A DNA stretch of 64,000 nucleotides from Branchiostoma floridae (taxonomy: Eukaryota > Chordata > Leptocardii > Amphioxiformes > Branchiostomatidae), in contig NC_049988.1 in NCBI RefSeq assembly GCF_000003815.2, positions 13,736,626 through 13,800,625 of the forward strand. Reading direction: 5' to 3'. The position numbers and the translations under genes were made by a program. This document shows positions 36,301 through 47,323 of the stretch, one piece after another (position 1 is the first letter of the stretch; every line of letters begins with the position of its first letter). The notes below the pieces were generated by a model, which was not told the DNA's origin, searched no databases, and saw only the letters and a list, made by a program, of their open reading frames with translations.

Positions 36301-38530
36301 CGTAAGTCATCGATAGGGAGGTCCGGAGAAGATTTTGAAATCTTGACCGTCTGAAACGTCATTTCCTGAATTTCAGTGGCACATTCTGCTTGTAAACTAA
36401 GCTAAGTACGATAGTACAATTTCTATTGGTTTAAAAGATTTTTCAGAGCGACGCTCCCGCAACATATTGTCCTGCGTCGAAGACGCAGTCGTCACAAGGG
36501 AGGTCTGGCAAAATTTTGAAATCGGGACTCTCTGAAACGTCATTTCTTGCATTTTCAGGGGTAAACTATGCTTTAGACTAGCTTGATNNNNNNNNNNNNN
36601 NNNNNNNNNNNNNNNNNNNNNNNNNNNNNNNNNNNNNNNNNNNNNNNNNNNNNNNNNNNNNNNNNNNNNNNNNNNNNNNNNNNNNNNCTTTCCGGGGGGG
36701 GGGGGCAACCGCCCCCCCCGGCCCCCCCGGTGCTGCCGCCACTGATTAAGGAATGAGTCAAATCTTCACTGATTTGGACTGCCAGTTGCTGACTTGCTCT
36801 ATCATTGATATATACAGATTACTTAAAACTACTTACAACGACGAGAAATACTTAAAGATTGCAAACATTCGGCACAGAACAGCCATCACAAAGCTCCGCA
36901 TTAGTTCACATAGACTCCACATTGAAAAAGGCCGACATAACCACATTCCTCTGGAAGAAAGAATCTGCCAATACTGTAACTTGAATAAGATAGAGGATGA
37001 GTGCCACTTTATTGTTGAATGTACTTTATACAACAACGAAAGAAACGTCCTTTTTGAAAATATACAACTTATGTTCCCAAATTTCCGATACTTGAATACC
37101 ACGGAAAAATTTATATTTCTCATGCAATTAGATAAGCCATATATTATTGATTCCATTTGTCCTTATGTTTATAACTGTTTTAAGAAGCGAGAAGAAGTTG
37201 AACTTGTACATACTTGAATGTATTAGCATGTGTAGAGATGATAAGACACCTTTTTTTGTCAAAATTGTGCCTTATCACTAGCGCTACGACCTGTACTTAG
37301 CTTGTTTGAGCACAAATGTACAAATAAAGGTCATTCATTCATTCATTATTAACATTATCATTATCATTACAGGCATACAAAAGTGGAGCAACAAATGGAT
37401 TTAACCTTGTAAGCAAATCCTGCATTGTTGACCAGCACGTCCAGGCCCCCGTGCTTGTCCTGCAGATGCTGCTTCAGTGCCTGAATACTCTGCTCATTTG
37501 TGATGTCCAGCTGGTGGAAGCTGGGGTTCAGGCCCTCAGACTTCAGCTTTTGGACAGCCTCCTGCCCGAGTTTCTCATTTCGAGCTGTGAGTAAAATATC
37601 TTTCAGTATTGATGTATTCTCCTATGCAGAAGGTCCAATGTCCAAGACAACAGTCAACAGGCATTTTGGGACAATACGGGACCCTTTGTGTAGGAGAATG
37701 CATTGATGATAAAGGTTTAGAATAATCTGGATTATAAAAATGTCATTTCTTCCGAACTAAGAAAAACAATGCTTTAATATAATTACCTGTTAGGTAGACA
37801 ATCCCATCCAGCTGCTTACACAATCCTCGAACGATCTCAAACCCAATCCCCTTGTTAGCTCCAGTCACCTGGTGATGGGGAAAGGATAGAAAGTGTTAAC
37901 TGGTTATTCTTTTTACCAATTTGAATTCATGGTTCACCAGCATGATCATTTTTATGTACCATTCTGTCTGCAATCAGTAGAAATCAACAATAAAATGCTT
38001 TGATGAGGATATCTTGGTAAAAGCAGTTACTGCCTTAAGAATATTCTCGTCTTCTCAGGTGAAAAGGAGGATTCTTCACACCTTAAATCATCAGTCGTGT
38101 TTGTTTGCCTTTATATAATTGATCATACTAGTAATTATATTAAATTTATAATGGTTAAAAGTGACCACTACATCTTTAGATCACAGTAGCAAGTAAGAGA
38201 TGTGTTTCTAACAAGGACGTTATTGGTTTCTAACCAGTAGAGCGCAAGTGTCAGGTGTATGGTCGTGATCTACTTTCATCCCATCCCAGCCCCGCCTCCC
38301 ACGCACGAACTCCAAGTATACATACACGTACTGTGTCGAATTTCGTAAGGTATGGTTGAAATTAAAACCTCCTTCAATGGTATGATCTACTAGATTACAA
38401 AATAGAGATACAGATCTACAATAAATCTTAAAATTCTCCAGAGTCACACCGGCTACACCAACCACAGTATGTATGGGCATTATCTCCATCGCTTTGTCCC
38501 CACACTCACCACGGCTACACGGCTCATCAT
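33372..38530 (-). CDS. CBR1: Carbonyl reductase (CBR1-type SDR), tandem copy C (complete)
   Basis: Minus-strand exons in coding order: 38510-38527 (or 38530; two adjacent ATG codons, then SRVAV), 37787-37868, 37406-37584, 35474-35586, 34709-34837, 34259-34400, 33631-33697, 33372-33463 (TGA). Phases join; about 273 residues. Motifs: classical TGANKGIG cofactor loop, NNAGF, VVNVSS with the catalytic Ser, YGMSK with Tyr and Lys, and CPGWCKSDMAGW. The C-terminus ends FFYDRKPIPF. It is much closer to copy B than to A, in exons and flanks alike. It is the intact reference copy of the cluster. Expected activity is NADPH-dependent carbonyl reduction; substrate cannot be told from sequence. Confidence 0.92.
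33754..33895. mobile_element. Tigger/pogo-like MITE relic in CBR copy C intron
   Basis: Starts CAGTAGAAGCCGCTTAATTG directly after TA and contains further 'tgcaat' words in both orientations. The matching intron of copy B runs 'caagtactaagtcttatc' with no insert, an empty site. A similar end begins at 50364. Confidence 0.55.
35062..35250. mobile_element. Foldback MITE, ~77-bp terminal inverted repeats
   Basis: Left arm from TACCCCCCTCACATTAGGCG to about 35138; right arm about 35173-35250 is its complement with few mismatches, leaving about 34 bases in the middle. TA at each end. Lies in CBR copy C intron 4. The open frame crossing it is an artefact. Confidence 0.85.
35784..36745. mobile_element. 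Non-autonomous DNA transposon with internal ~190-bp tandem repeats
   Basis: Ends are 'gaggcggcggcagg..' on the left and the complement of 'cagtggcggcagcaccgg' on the right, each followed by long G or C runs. Inside, a unit with 'ctctgaaacg.catttc.tg', 'tttgcttgcagactaagctaag' and 'gggaggtccgg' recurs three to four times (about 35950, 36130, 36330, 36510). Two CG-rich hairpins lie at 35865-35905. Interrupted by a 100-N gap (36588-36687). In CBR copy C intron 3. Confidence 0.65.
36588..36687. other. Assembly gap (100 N)
   Basis: Exactly 100 N, likely a gap of unknown size inside a tandem-repeat transposon. Confidence 1.
36753..37348 (+). mobile_element. LINE 3' end with reverse-transcriptase C-terminal domain
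   Basis: An open frame of about 150 codons (36753-37217, TGA) encodes a typical C-terminal region of non-LTR retrotransposon polymerases: ITKLRISSHRLHIEKGRH, then a Cys/His cluster RICQYCN..IEDECHFIVEC and a Lys-rich end. A 3' UTR follows, with AAATAAAGG and a (CATT)n tail to 37348. 5' truncated. Inserted in CBR copy C intron 3. The frame is intact, so the insertion is rather young. Confidence 0.8.
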
Positions 38531-39389
38531 TCCTTTGCGTCTGAACCCTTTGAGAAGTGACGTAAGCAGATATTTCTGGTACGTTCAGTTTGAAACAGCA
38601 ACCTAGCTTGGGTTCTTTGCAGCTGTAAATTTGTAATGTCACTGTGTAGTGCAGGCGACCAAATTGTGGGCCAGGTTAAGAATGATACACTATGGACTGA
38701 AGGGAGATATACCAATCTATTTCTTTTTCAATACACATGCATTTGACTTTAAAAACACAATATTACTGCTATCTTTACAAATTGTACCGTTAACGTTATA
38801 CTTAACCTATAACATTTGAGCTTTTCTTTAAAACAATGCATAAAATGCACTCGCAATCAGTTTAAAAACTCGGTTATTACACCCCTTGTGAGAATGTAAT
38901 CATCCGTTTTACGTAAGAGCCAAAATCAAATAGGTCAGTCACCTGGGTTAGTCCCTGAATTTAGGTCAATGATCTCCAAGCAGATACTGGAGGAAAGTCG
39001 GTAACCTTTTATTGAACTATATGTGTCAGCGATTTTGTCAACGGTAGAAACAATTTTTTTTCAGTTCTTTTTCAGTTTGTTTCACTTCTTTGATCACCAC
39101 ATTATCAATTTCAGCATTAAAATTTATCCATATCACAAACATTGATTAACAGCCACCATATTTACTACCACCAGGAAAACCCAAGGCTGTCCTATTTACG
39201 CCAAAAAGCAGTTACTGACACTGACGAAAACTAGTGGATGCGAGCTGGAATGTCTAACCATTTCCAAAATCATATCCAGTTGCTTGCAATTGTCTGAGTA
39301 ACTGCTTTTTGGCATATCTTATTGGTTGTCTGAACTTTGACGGCATAACCTGTCCTATTTCTTTATTTACCTTTGCCAAGTTCATGTTT

Positions 39390-39535
39390 TCAGTGTGTTT
39401 GTCTGTCTGTGAGCGGTATAACCCCAGAAGCCTTGGATGTTTCCTGATGATATTTGGTTGGTGGGTAGGTAGGGGTCAGGAAAAGAAAGCTGCCCCCTCA
39501 TGGCTTTGTAAGGTACTGCAGAATTTCCGGTTTTG
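39390..39535 (+). repeat. Dispersed repeat copy, plus orientation
   Basis: 'tttcctgatgatatttggttggtgggtag' and 'aaggtactgcag' match the family at 17580-18450. Confidence 0.6.
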
Positions 39536-40160
39536 ATTTGGTTATATATATATTTTTTTAGTCACCCTTTGTGATTTTATCTATCAATGTACTAATAAAA
39601 GAAACACAGGAACATCATTACCTGGGTGTTTGATTTTATTATTGTTATGTCGTATTTCTTCCAGTATGGAAACACATTGCATAACAGAAGAATGACTCTG
39701 GTATATGTTCTGTTAAAACATGTAATACAGTATATCAAGGAATGGAAAAGTACAAAACATTTACTGGATTATTGTTTAAAAACAGAAGTCTTAGTTAAGA
39801 TATCAACATGATATCACAAGAATCATAGGCATAGACACTGTAAGAAAACAGGAAACATTTTCATGAAAACATACAAAACTACCTTTTTTTCAATTTTGAC
39901 AGGAATCATTTTTTAAACATTTACCACATGTTTAAAGACAATTACAGACAATTCCTGTTTTTTGGGGGGCAATGTTTTGCACAATGCACTAAAGCATGCA
40001 GCTTGTACATTGTATATACTGTACAATACTGAATAATTGTTATGCCCAACACACCAGTTTTGTACAGTACAGTAAGCACAAGCCTAAAGATCTAGTGAAA
40101 CAAAGGATTTCAAGAATTATGATTTATTGACAAAATTGACCCTTATCTATTTGGGTACAT

Positions 40161-40166
40161 TTTATT
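40161..40166 (-). promoter_or_regulatory. Candidate poly(A) signal of CLP1
   Basis: AATAAA on the minus strand about 126 bases after the CLP1 stop codon; a second one follows at 40123-40128. Confidence 0.55.
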
Positions 40167-40291
40167 TCATCACATAAAATGTTCATAATACAACAATTCT
40201 AAACATACTGTGGTAATTTACTGACAGTTCATCTGCAGACTTAAAAGCTCATCCTTAAGGACATTACGTGTCTTAAAGAAACAAACAGTGT

Positions 40292-43200
40292 TCATCTGAA
40301 GTCCATGAAGCGGATGTCTGTAAGGAGCATGTATCGCTTTGGGAGAGGTCTCGGGGCAGGAGACAACACTGTCATCACCTGTCTCTCCATGTCTACGTTT
40401 GTACTGTGGGCGAACAAACAACAACACTTCATTAGTCATCAGGTTCATTATATCAACCTCTGACCTCTCTGTGCAGGAACTACTGTAATAGCCTGGAGTC
40501 CAGCCTTGTCAGTTTTGGTCTGCTCCTGAAGGTCGTAACTCTGCCAACAAGGCAAGGTAGCGACCTTCGGGCGAGGACCAAAGCTAAGAGGCTACAACAG
40601 TAAACCATCAGAAGTTGATGAGCAGTGCCTTCTTACAGTTACATGTTACTGCAACAAAAAATTTTCTTCTCCAAATTTCTTTTCTATTGTACAGATATCT
40701 TTCTGCTTTCAACAGTGGCTTGACACGACTTTTGAAAGGGGTAGGAAACAGTAAAGATGGAAGGATGATATAAGAAAACGGACGGCAATTACACTAAGTG
40801 AAACACTAAGAAATCAGAAAACAAGAAAGGTGGAGAAAACCAGTCTTGTGAGAGTATCATACAATCACTATGAACAAAAATTGTGCCAATAGAAAAGAGC
40901 ACTTGATTTAAGCGTATTTTGAGTTTTGTAATCCATGTACTGTTTCCTGGCTACTGCCTTGCAAATGTTACATTGACTAGGCTTAAGTGTATTCTAACCA
41001 TACAATGAAGAATCTTCCTTTAATTTGACTTACACACAGATGAATCCTGCAATGTTGGTATCTATGAGGTTATCCTCTAGTGAATCAGCCATGCTGAGAC
41101 TGAGCACATGGTGCACGATCTGTGCTCCTGGCTGGATGTGCACCAGTTTGGTGTAGGGGTTCTCCTGCTGGGTGTCCAGGGGAAGACAGGAGTCAGGGAG
41201 GGCCGGGGCTACAGAAATACATCAACAACAACATGTCTGGTCAAGAATACCATTTCCTACGTATGTCAGAGATGGCAACCTGGCAGAATCAGATCCTCTA
41301 CAGTGTCTGTCAATCAGGTTATTGGAAATACGTTAGTGTGGTTTTCCATTTGTAGAATCCTTAATTTTTAAATACATTGATCTAAACTAAAATGTGTTGT
41401 CTTTTAAAGGCATATCTTCAAATTTACAGACTCCAATTGGTATCTCTCTACATCTGGTAGAATCACCAATTCTGCCGGTAGATATCACAATCGGAATTTC
41501 TACTTCCTTGTCAAGGTCTTGACATTCCACCTACAATGTAATTTGGATTGAAACAAATCATATACAAATACTGTATGTACGAGGGGCGTGCAATTAGTAA
41601 TGGTCCTGACCCATTTCCCATAGCAGGAGATTAATGAAACTTGGCACAGTTATTAGTCTTTCTCTTCATAGGAATCACCCAGAGTTATGCATTTCTCCCA
41701 TCGTTTGATGCAGCTCTGGACACCGATTTTGTAGGACACCCCAGGTTGGTCCTCCAACTGATGCCTCATCAATGGCACAAGAGGGACGACCAGGTCTGGG
41801 AGCTGTTTCCACAGACTTCCAGCCACGTTTGAATTCAGGATGCCAGCGTTTTACAAGGTCATATGATGGGGCATCATCACCATAAGTTTCATTTATTTCA
41901 TCAAAAGTCTTCTTTGGTGTGCGTCCTTTCAAATACAAAAACCGGATCACTGCGCGACACTCAACTGGTTCCATTTCACACCTGGTCCATTTCGCACCTG
42001 ACTAAGTTCAAACACCAGTAAATCAGAAACCACAATTAGTTCAGAGCTGTCTTTTGCAACATAACCCATAGAGATATGAATTATTACACATACAAAATTT
42101 CATTTAGATCAGACAACTGGAAGTGGGTCAGGACCATTACTTATTGCACGCCCCTCGTACATGCATACCTGTATGGATATTAAAGATAGACCACTAAAAG
42201 TTTGTACACTATTAAAAAAAAAGCACATTTTTTTCTTACCTCCAACCTGGTATAAGCTAACATCAGAAAACTTGACATCAAAGGAGTGTGGGTACAGCGG
42301 CTGTCTCACGCCGTAGAAGTACTCCCGCACACGGTCTTCACGGGCGCTTCTTCTGACGGGCTGAGGTCTTTCAACAACCTAGACAAAAAGACGAATTGTC
42401 AAGGTGTGATAAAAAAAGCTGAAGATTGGATTTACTCCCATAGGTGAGATGTTCTTTTAGGCACAATCTGACAATGATACTCATGTACATATAGACCTTG
42501 ACAGCATGTCACTGCAATCACATTTTTTCTCCAGTATCTAGTTAAACAAAGCCACCTTAAACAACTTAAACAAAGCCAAAGCGTGATAACAACTGAGTCA
42601 AGAGAGGAAATACCAGTAGGTGCAAAGTGCCTTACAAAGATCACAATATTGGGGCGTGTCTAGGATTCAAACCCAGGACCTACAGACTCTAGGTCTGGGG
42701 TACAGAAAAAAACGTTCCACCACTAAGACTCACCCCTCCAGACTTTGGCTGGAGTACAACTTTCACAAAGCCTGGCAGGTCTCTCTTCAGGTCATTGTAG
42801 AGCCTCTCCTGGTCCAGAACAATGATGACATCCACCTCAAACTCCCTGGCTGCATGCAGGATGGACTTGTAGCCTTCTCCCTTCACCCAGCCACAGGTGT
42901 TGATGATGCAACCACTCACTGAAGCTGCAGGGTAGAGAAATGAAAGTTGTCACCCTGACTTCCTTTGTATAATAGTCTGAACTCTATGGAATTTAAGGTG
43001 AGGCCTTACATGTTTGTATATTTGAAAGGAAGTTCACCTTTGAGGGTAATTCATATTATAAGGATTTTAGATGCTAATGTCATACTTCCATCCAGGTCAC
43101 AGGCTTTTGGGTAATTTTATCTTGAGAAGGATGAGAGGACTGATCACAAGCTTGTTTGTGAGAGCTTTACTTTGAGCACAGATATAGCATACAAACATAT

Positions 43201-46200
43201 TCATAATTATTTAAGTGGACTACTTGTCTAGTTTCATTTATAAAGCCATAGATTTGGAGGAAAAAAGTTGGGCTCTTAAAATCTATGCTATTTAGACAAT
43301 GAACTTTAAGGATATGCAATTTTTACATTGAAACAAGAAACCACCTTGTCTGTTGAGTTCACATCTCTGGTTGAAGACGTCCGCACACTTGGCAATGATC
43401 CGTTCATACAGCTGCATGTTAGCCCCGGGGGAGGCGTGGCCAAAGTGGTAAATCAGAGGAGCCTGTAGGGAGAAACCCTCCTCCACATCCGCTGGTCTCT
43501 CCACAAGTATCCCACCTGGGAACATTATCAAAGTTCTTTTGAGAAACACCAAGAGGCTTATAACTTTAAATCTGACACCCAACCCAATTTCTGTACCCCT
43601 GGGCTTTACAGAGTTGTGCAATCACTACAGCAAGGGACTTGTCCACTGTTAGTAGTCTGTGTGTTCAACTACCACAATCTTTCCAAAATGCTGATTGCTA
43701 AGCAGAGAAAGCAGCATGCAACATTTGTCTTTGGTAGGACTTAGCCAGGATCCACTCTTTCAGAACCTATACACTACAAAGCAAACTTTCTACCTACTTG
43801 GCCACTGCACTTTTTATCTAAAGCTCCATTAAAAAGCTTTTATTATTAATAATTTTTCCACAAATCCTTCCCACACCTATTGTCCCAGGAATAGCAATGG
43901 ACCCTTGACCAACATCCAGGTCCACGAAGGTCGGTCTGCGTCCTAACCTGACTGCGTAGTTGAGGAGAAGACGACAGAGGGTGGACTTCCCTACATCTGT
44001 TGGTCCTACGATCATCACCTACAGCACAAGACACAAACTTACATATCAACATTTTATCTAATCAATCAAAAGTGACAAGAAGGGCTACAATCTATTTATA
44101 CCCAGTAGATTAGACTCAAGTCAAAACAATAAGAAAGCTTTGAAGTACTGGTGCAGATGAAAATATAAAGATTAGCTTTGTACCTTCTATTATCCAAATG
44201 TTAAACTGTACATGTTTTGCTATGTATGAGTCAGAATCATTTTGGATCAAGTATCACTTGGAAAATGTTTTTTGTACAATATGTAGAAAACTAGAGAAGA
44301 GGGACCTCAGTGTAACTTCAGGACAGATGCCAAGAGTTGGCATGGCCAATCAAAGTGATCTTTTTCCCAAACTCATCCCCTCTCTATTCTTATGGTCAGC
44401 TTGTCAGCTGAGATATACACTGTGTGTTCCTGTTCTTACACTCTAGGTTTGAGAAGTCCCTTTTCAAAGCAAATGTTTCGATTAATGATGCATTCTCAGG
44501 ATACTTGATACTCCTGCATTCCTCAAAAACCTCTAGGTACACATCCAGATCTATGGTCAATATGGATGCAATATGCGCTATATTACAAAAGAAAACTAGA
44601 AGATTAAGATCAGGGCTTTAGCCAGCTCGAAATTTTTTTCCGTCAGCCAATTACAATCGTCGCGAAAACCGCGAAAATTAATTAGAAGGACTGAACTGAG
44701 ACCTTGAAAAACGGGTTTTAATAAGATTATTGTATGCGAAAGGGCGCCGACACACATTGTCAACAATCATAACAATAGCAAAACAAACAGTGTGTGGCTT
44801 TTACGGCCGTGGACGGCGTTCCCACGCCGCCTGTAGCTTCCACCAAGGATTTTTGTCCGTCGAGGTTGACGGATCGGTTTTAAAATTTTTCCGTCAGACG
44901 CAGCACATTTCCGTCAATTGACGGAAAAACGGACGCTGGCTAGAGCCCTGATTAAGATGCTTACTCTTGGTCCCCGTTTGCCCTGGTCCTGAGCCTGTTG
45001 TCTCATCTGCTCCAGAGCTGCGTGTGTGTTTACATACATCACCATCGGGGTGTCCTTGGACACATAGGCAAACTCTGTCCTACCATGGAGGTGGGACATG
45101 TCAAGGAAAGTAAGGACAGACTTCTACTATGGTAAAGAGAGCTCTGGCCTACAATGCTATTTTGAGATACACACTTTAGACTATTTTCCATTTTACTTGT
45201 ACTTACAAAATATGTCATTAAAATCATTACAATAATCACCAAATGATAACAATGTGATACACGACTCTAGTAATCTGTACATGTAGATACCTTACACTTC
45301 TAGTGTAAGGTATCTAGCATTTCTGACCGTTGGTCAGTCAGTTGGTCACTTACTGTGACTTAGTATCCACTGTTTTATATTGTCTGTAAAGTTTCCCCAC
45401 ATGATGGCAAATCATTGGTTATTTCAAGACTGTGACAAGAGCTGGTGTATCTGTGGCTGGGCACACCTAACATTTAAAAATCTAGTTAAGGGTAAGCGTT
45501 AAGGGTAAAGAATTTGTAAAAGTACTCTATACATGTATGTGCTGTTAAGATTTTCAGTTGAAGGTGCCAAAAGAGAACTCCACAACACAGAAAATGTGTG
45601 GGGTCTTATCTCCAGCCCCAGATTATGATATTAAGGCTCCCTGTACAGAAGGATATGATGACCTTGCAGCCATGCCAGGTGAAGACTGCGACTTTGGCAC
45701 CAGAGCCGAAGGTGAACTTTTTGTTCTTGACCAGTTCTGTTCCAAACACTTCTGCCAGGCCTTCAGATAGCTGTGGACCAAGAGGTAAGGAGTTTTGTCA
45801 ATCATAAATGTTACACACTAAACATTGACAAAACACAGAAAATTGCTGAAACTAGCTGAACATAATTGTGTGTGCATATTGACGTAAGTCAGTGATGTCC
45901 AACTTCAATCTAAAAACATGCATATAGGACTGCTTTATCTCTGAGAACCCAGGGACAAAGTTTCTTAACTTCATTCACATTCTCGACCATTTTACTAAAT
46001 AATATTGGTTCAGATTTGTCTTGACATATTCATTTTCCAATATCCACATCATCATAAATACTAGTTTGTTTCAAATAATGAACACATCAGTTTGTGCCCC
46101 ACCTCTAATGTAATGGTCCCTCCTGTCTCGACCTCGAATCTCAGCTCTGTGTCCTTCTCTAGCTTGAACTCTTGGTCCTTTGGCTGGAAATACAAATTTC

Positions 46201-46905
46201 ATAAAGTTTGGCTCAAACTGACGATACAATGTTATAGATGTCTAACGATGAAGTGTAGGGAACACGATAAGGTGATGATGATACCTTGTGTTCGGGTTAT
46301 TGCAGAACACTTGAGAAGCTGTGGAAACACTTAAGAAAACAATAGACAGACAACAAAGGAAATACACCTAGCCACTTTAGATGCCAAGACTCAACTGCTT
46401 TATTTTTAAATCGCCAAATGGGTCGACCTACGAATGAGTGTATTCACTATTCGACGTTAAACGTCCGCGCTCATCTGCAGGTGCAAACATTCGCAATCTA
46501 TGAACATACTTGTACCCTTGAGGCTTCTTACAGAAGCACAAATTATACAAGGTGGTGATCATGAAAAGCAAATAATTCAACACAACTTGTGAAAAAGCCA
46601 GAACCATCAGCTTCTTTATAGTAAATAAGTATCATCAGGAAACCAACATGGCCAAATCAACAATGAACTTTACAAATCTATGTGTAAATGACTTGGTTCT
46701 GCCTATCATGGTAGAGAACAGTGTTTGCCATCAGGGAGTATGAACATAAAATTTAAATTCACAGTGACATGTGATTTGTTGTTGTGCACATGTGCCTGTC
46801 GACTCCTGTCCGATAACAATGCTAGTCTATCTCGGCTACTGTTTGTCCAAAATACAACATAATATTTCTTACATCTTCTTTCTTCTCTTCTTTATTTTCA
46901 GACAT
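40292..46905 (-). CDS. CLP1: CLP1, polynucleotide 5'-kinase of mRNA 3'-end processing and tRNA splicing
   Basis: Nuclear P-loop RNA kinase, subunit of cleavage factor II and partner of the tRNA splicing endonuclease. Minus-strand exons in coding order: 46873-46905, 46103-46183, 45663-45770, 44965-45120 (5' edge uncertain), 43877-44018, 43345-43515, 42734-42924, 42240-42378, 41034-41208, 40292-40403 (TGA). Phases join; about 427-435 residues, human 425. Order of motifs: acidic/Lys N-terminus, beta-rich N domain with [11 protein letters not shown]-like segment and FTWHGC, Walker [67 protein letters not shown] and a C-terminal [20 protein letters not shown]. All catalytic regions are intact. Exon 4 can only be opened in frame with an AAG acceptor at 45121, which adds about seven residues not expected from the family. 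Confidence 0.95.
40489..40594. mobile_element. Hairpin MITE with TAGCCTGG ends in CLP1 intron 9
   Basis: Left 'tagcctggagtccag.cttgt' with 'ttttggtct..tcctgaaggtcg', and right 'cgaccttcgggcgaggaccaaagc..ggcta', are imperfect complements; the loop is 'ccaacaaggc'. Ends resemble the elements at 360-477 and 62849-62930. Confidence 0.65.
41580..42157. mobile_element. Internally deleted mariner element (578 bp)
   Basis: Terminal inverted repeats of about 33 bases begin CGAGGGGCGTGCAATTAGTA and match with one difference; TA flanks both ends (41578-41579, 42158-42159), the mariner target. On the minus strand the frame from 41974 encodes the HTH N-terminus of a mariner transposase ([12 protein letters not shown], then [13 protein letters not shown] and GRPS). 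Near 41640-41740, in another frame, lies its C-terminal tail ([10 protein letters not shown]). The catalytic DDD middle is missing, so it is non-autonomous. In CLP1 intron 8. Confidence 0.9.
42640..42725 (-). mobile_element. tRNA-derived SINE head
   Basis: Complement contains GGGTTTGAATCC (B box) preceded by a degenerate tRNA arm with A-box-like 'ttagtggtgga'. Lies beside CLP1 exon 7; too degenerate for a tRNA gene. Confidence 0.5.
44611..44950. mobile_element. hAT-type MITE (340 bp) abutting a CLP1 splice donor
   Basis: Ends CAGGGCTTTAGCCAGC and its complement GCTGGCTAGAGCCCTG; flanked by an exact 8-bp duplication ATTAAGAT at 44603-44610 and 44951-44958. No transposase. Inner sequence is rich in 'ccgtca' words. 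The right duplication ends six bases from the CLP1 exon 4 edge, so it lies inside the intron right after the donor 'gtaagc'. Confidence 0.9.
45285..45315. other. Perfect 14-bp hairpin with 3-base loop
   Basis: AGATACCTTACACT (45285-45298), loop TCT, exact complement to 45315. In CLP1 intron 3. May be a relic palindromic element; function unknown. Confidence 0.7.
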
Positions 46906-47323
46906 CGCTAAAACATCCAGTTCCTTCCCCGTAGTCCGTAAGTTGGCAAAATACGGATAAAAGTTTGGAAAAACTCGAAAATTTCATCCAACCCGCGCCA
47001 TTTGCACCGCTGCATGATGGGAAAATGAAGTCTGAGAACTGACTAAAATACCTTAAAATAATTCTAACTAGTTTTTCAAATATTAAATAATGTACATTTC
47101 ACCAGCATACAAAAGACTTTTGCACAACTTTCATTTTTCTATAATGATGTTTAAAAAGAAAAATTTACCTTTGACCTAACTTTTGACCTCTGAGGGAGTG
47201 CCGGGAAATTTCTGGAATTTTCATATGTCGTCAGAGTGAACTCGAAGGTGTCATAAAGATCGCTATTTTGGTTCAGTTTCACCCAGAAATAAGGGTGAGA
47301 ACGGCCGGCAGTGATAACAACAG
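46906..47323. promoter_or_regulatory. Divergent CLP1 / DNAJ promoter region
   Basis: The CLP1 start codon (46905, minus) is only about 300 bases from the heat-shock element and the probable first, non-coding exon of the DNAJ gene, ending at the donor CAG|gtaaac (47323). 'gcgccatttgc' near 46995 contains a YY1-like ATGG core on the minus strand. No TATA box. Two 'tttgacct' half-sites at about 47169 and 47181 are directly repeated. The shared-promoter reading is inference. Confidence 0.55.
47204..47223 (+). promoter_or_regulatory. Heat-shock element, four perfect alternating units
   Basis: GAAATTTCTGGAATTTTC (47205-47222) reads GAA-nn-TTC-nn-GAA-nn-TTC without mismatch, the HSF1-binding consensus. 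It is about 100 bases upstream of the likely first-exon donor of the DNAJ gene. Confidence 0.7.

Larger units (their letters stand above)
38531..40291. other. Intergenic region, CBR copy C / CLP1
   Basis: Upstream flank of CBR copy C and 3' flank of CLP1. It contains a partial dispersed repeat (39390-39535, plus) and AT-rich sequence. Two AATAAA signals for CLP1 lie at 40161-40166 and 40123-40128 on the minus strand. No further gene seen. Confidence 0.6.
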
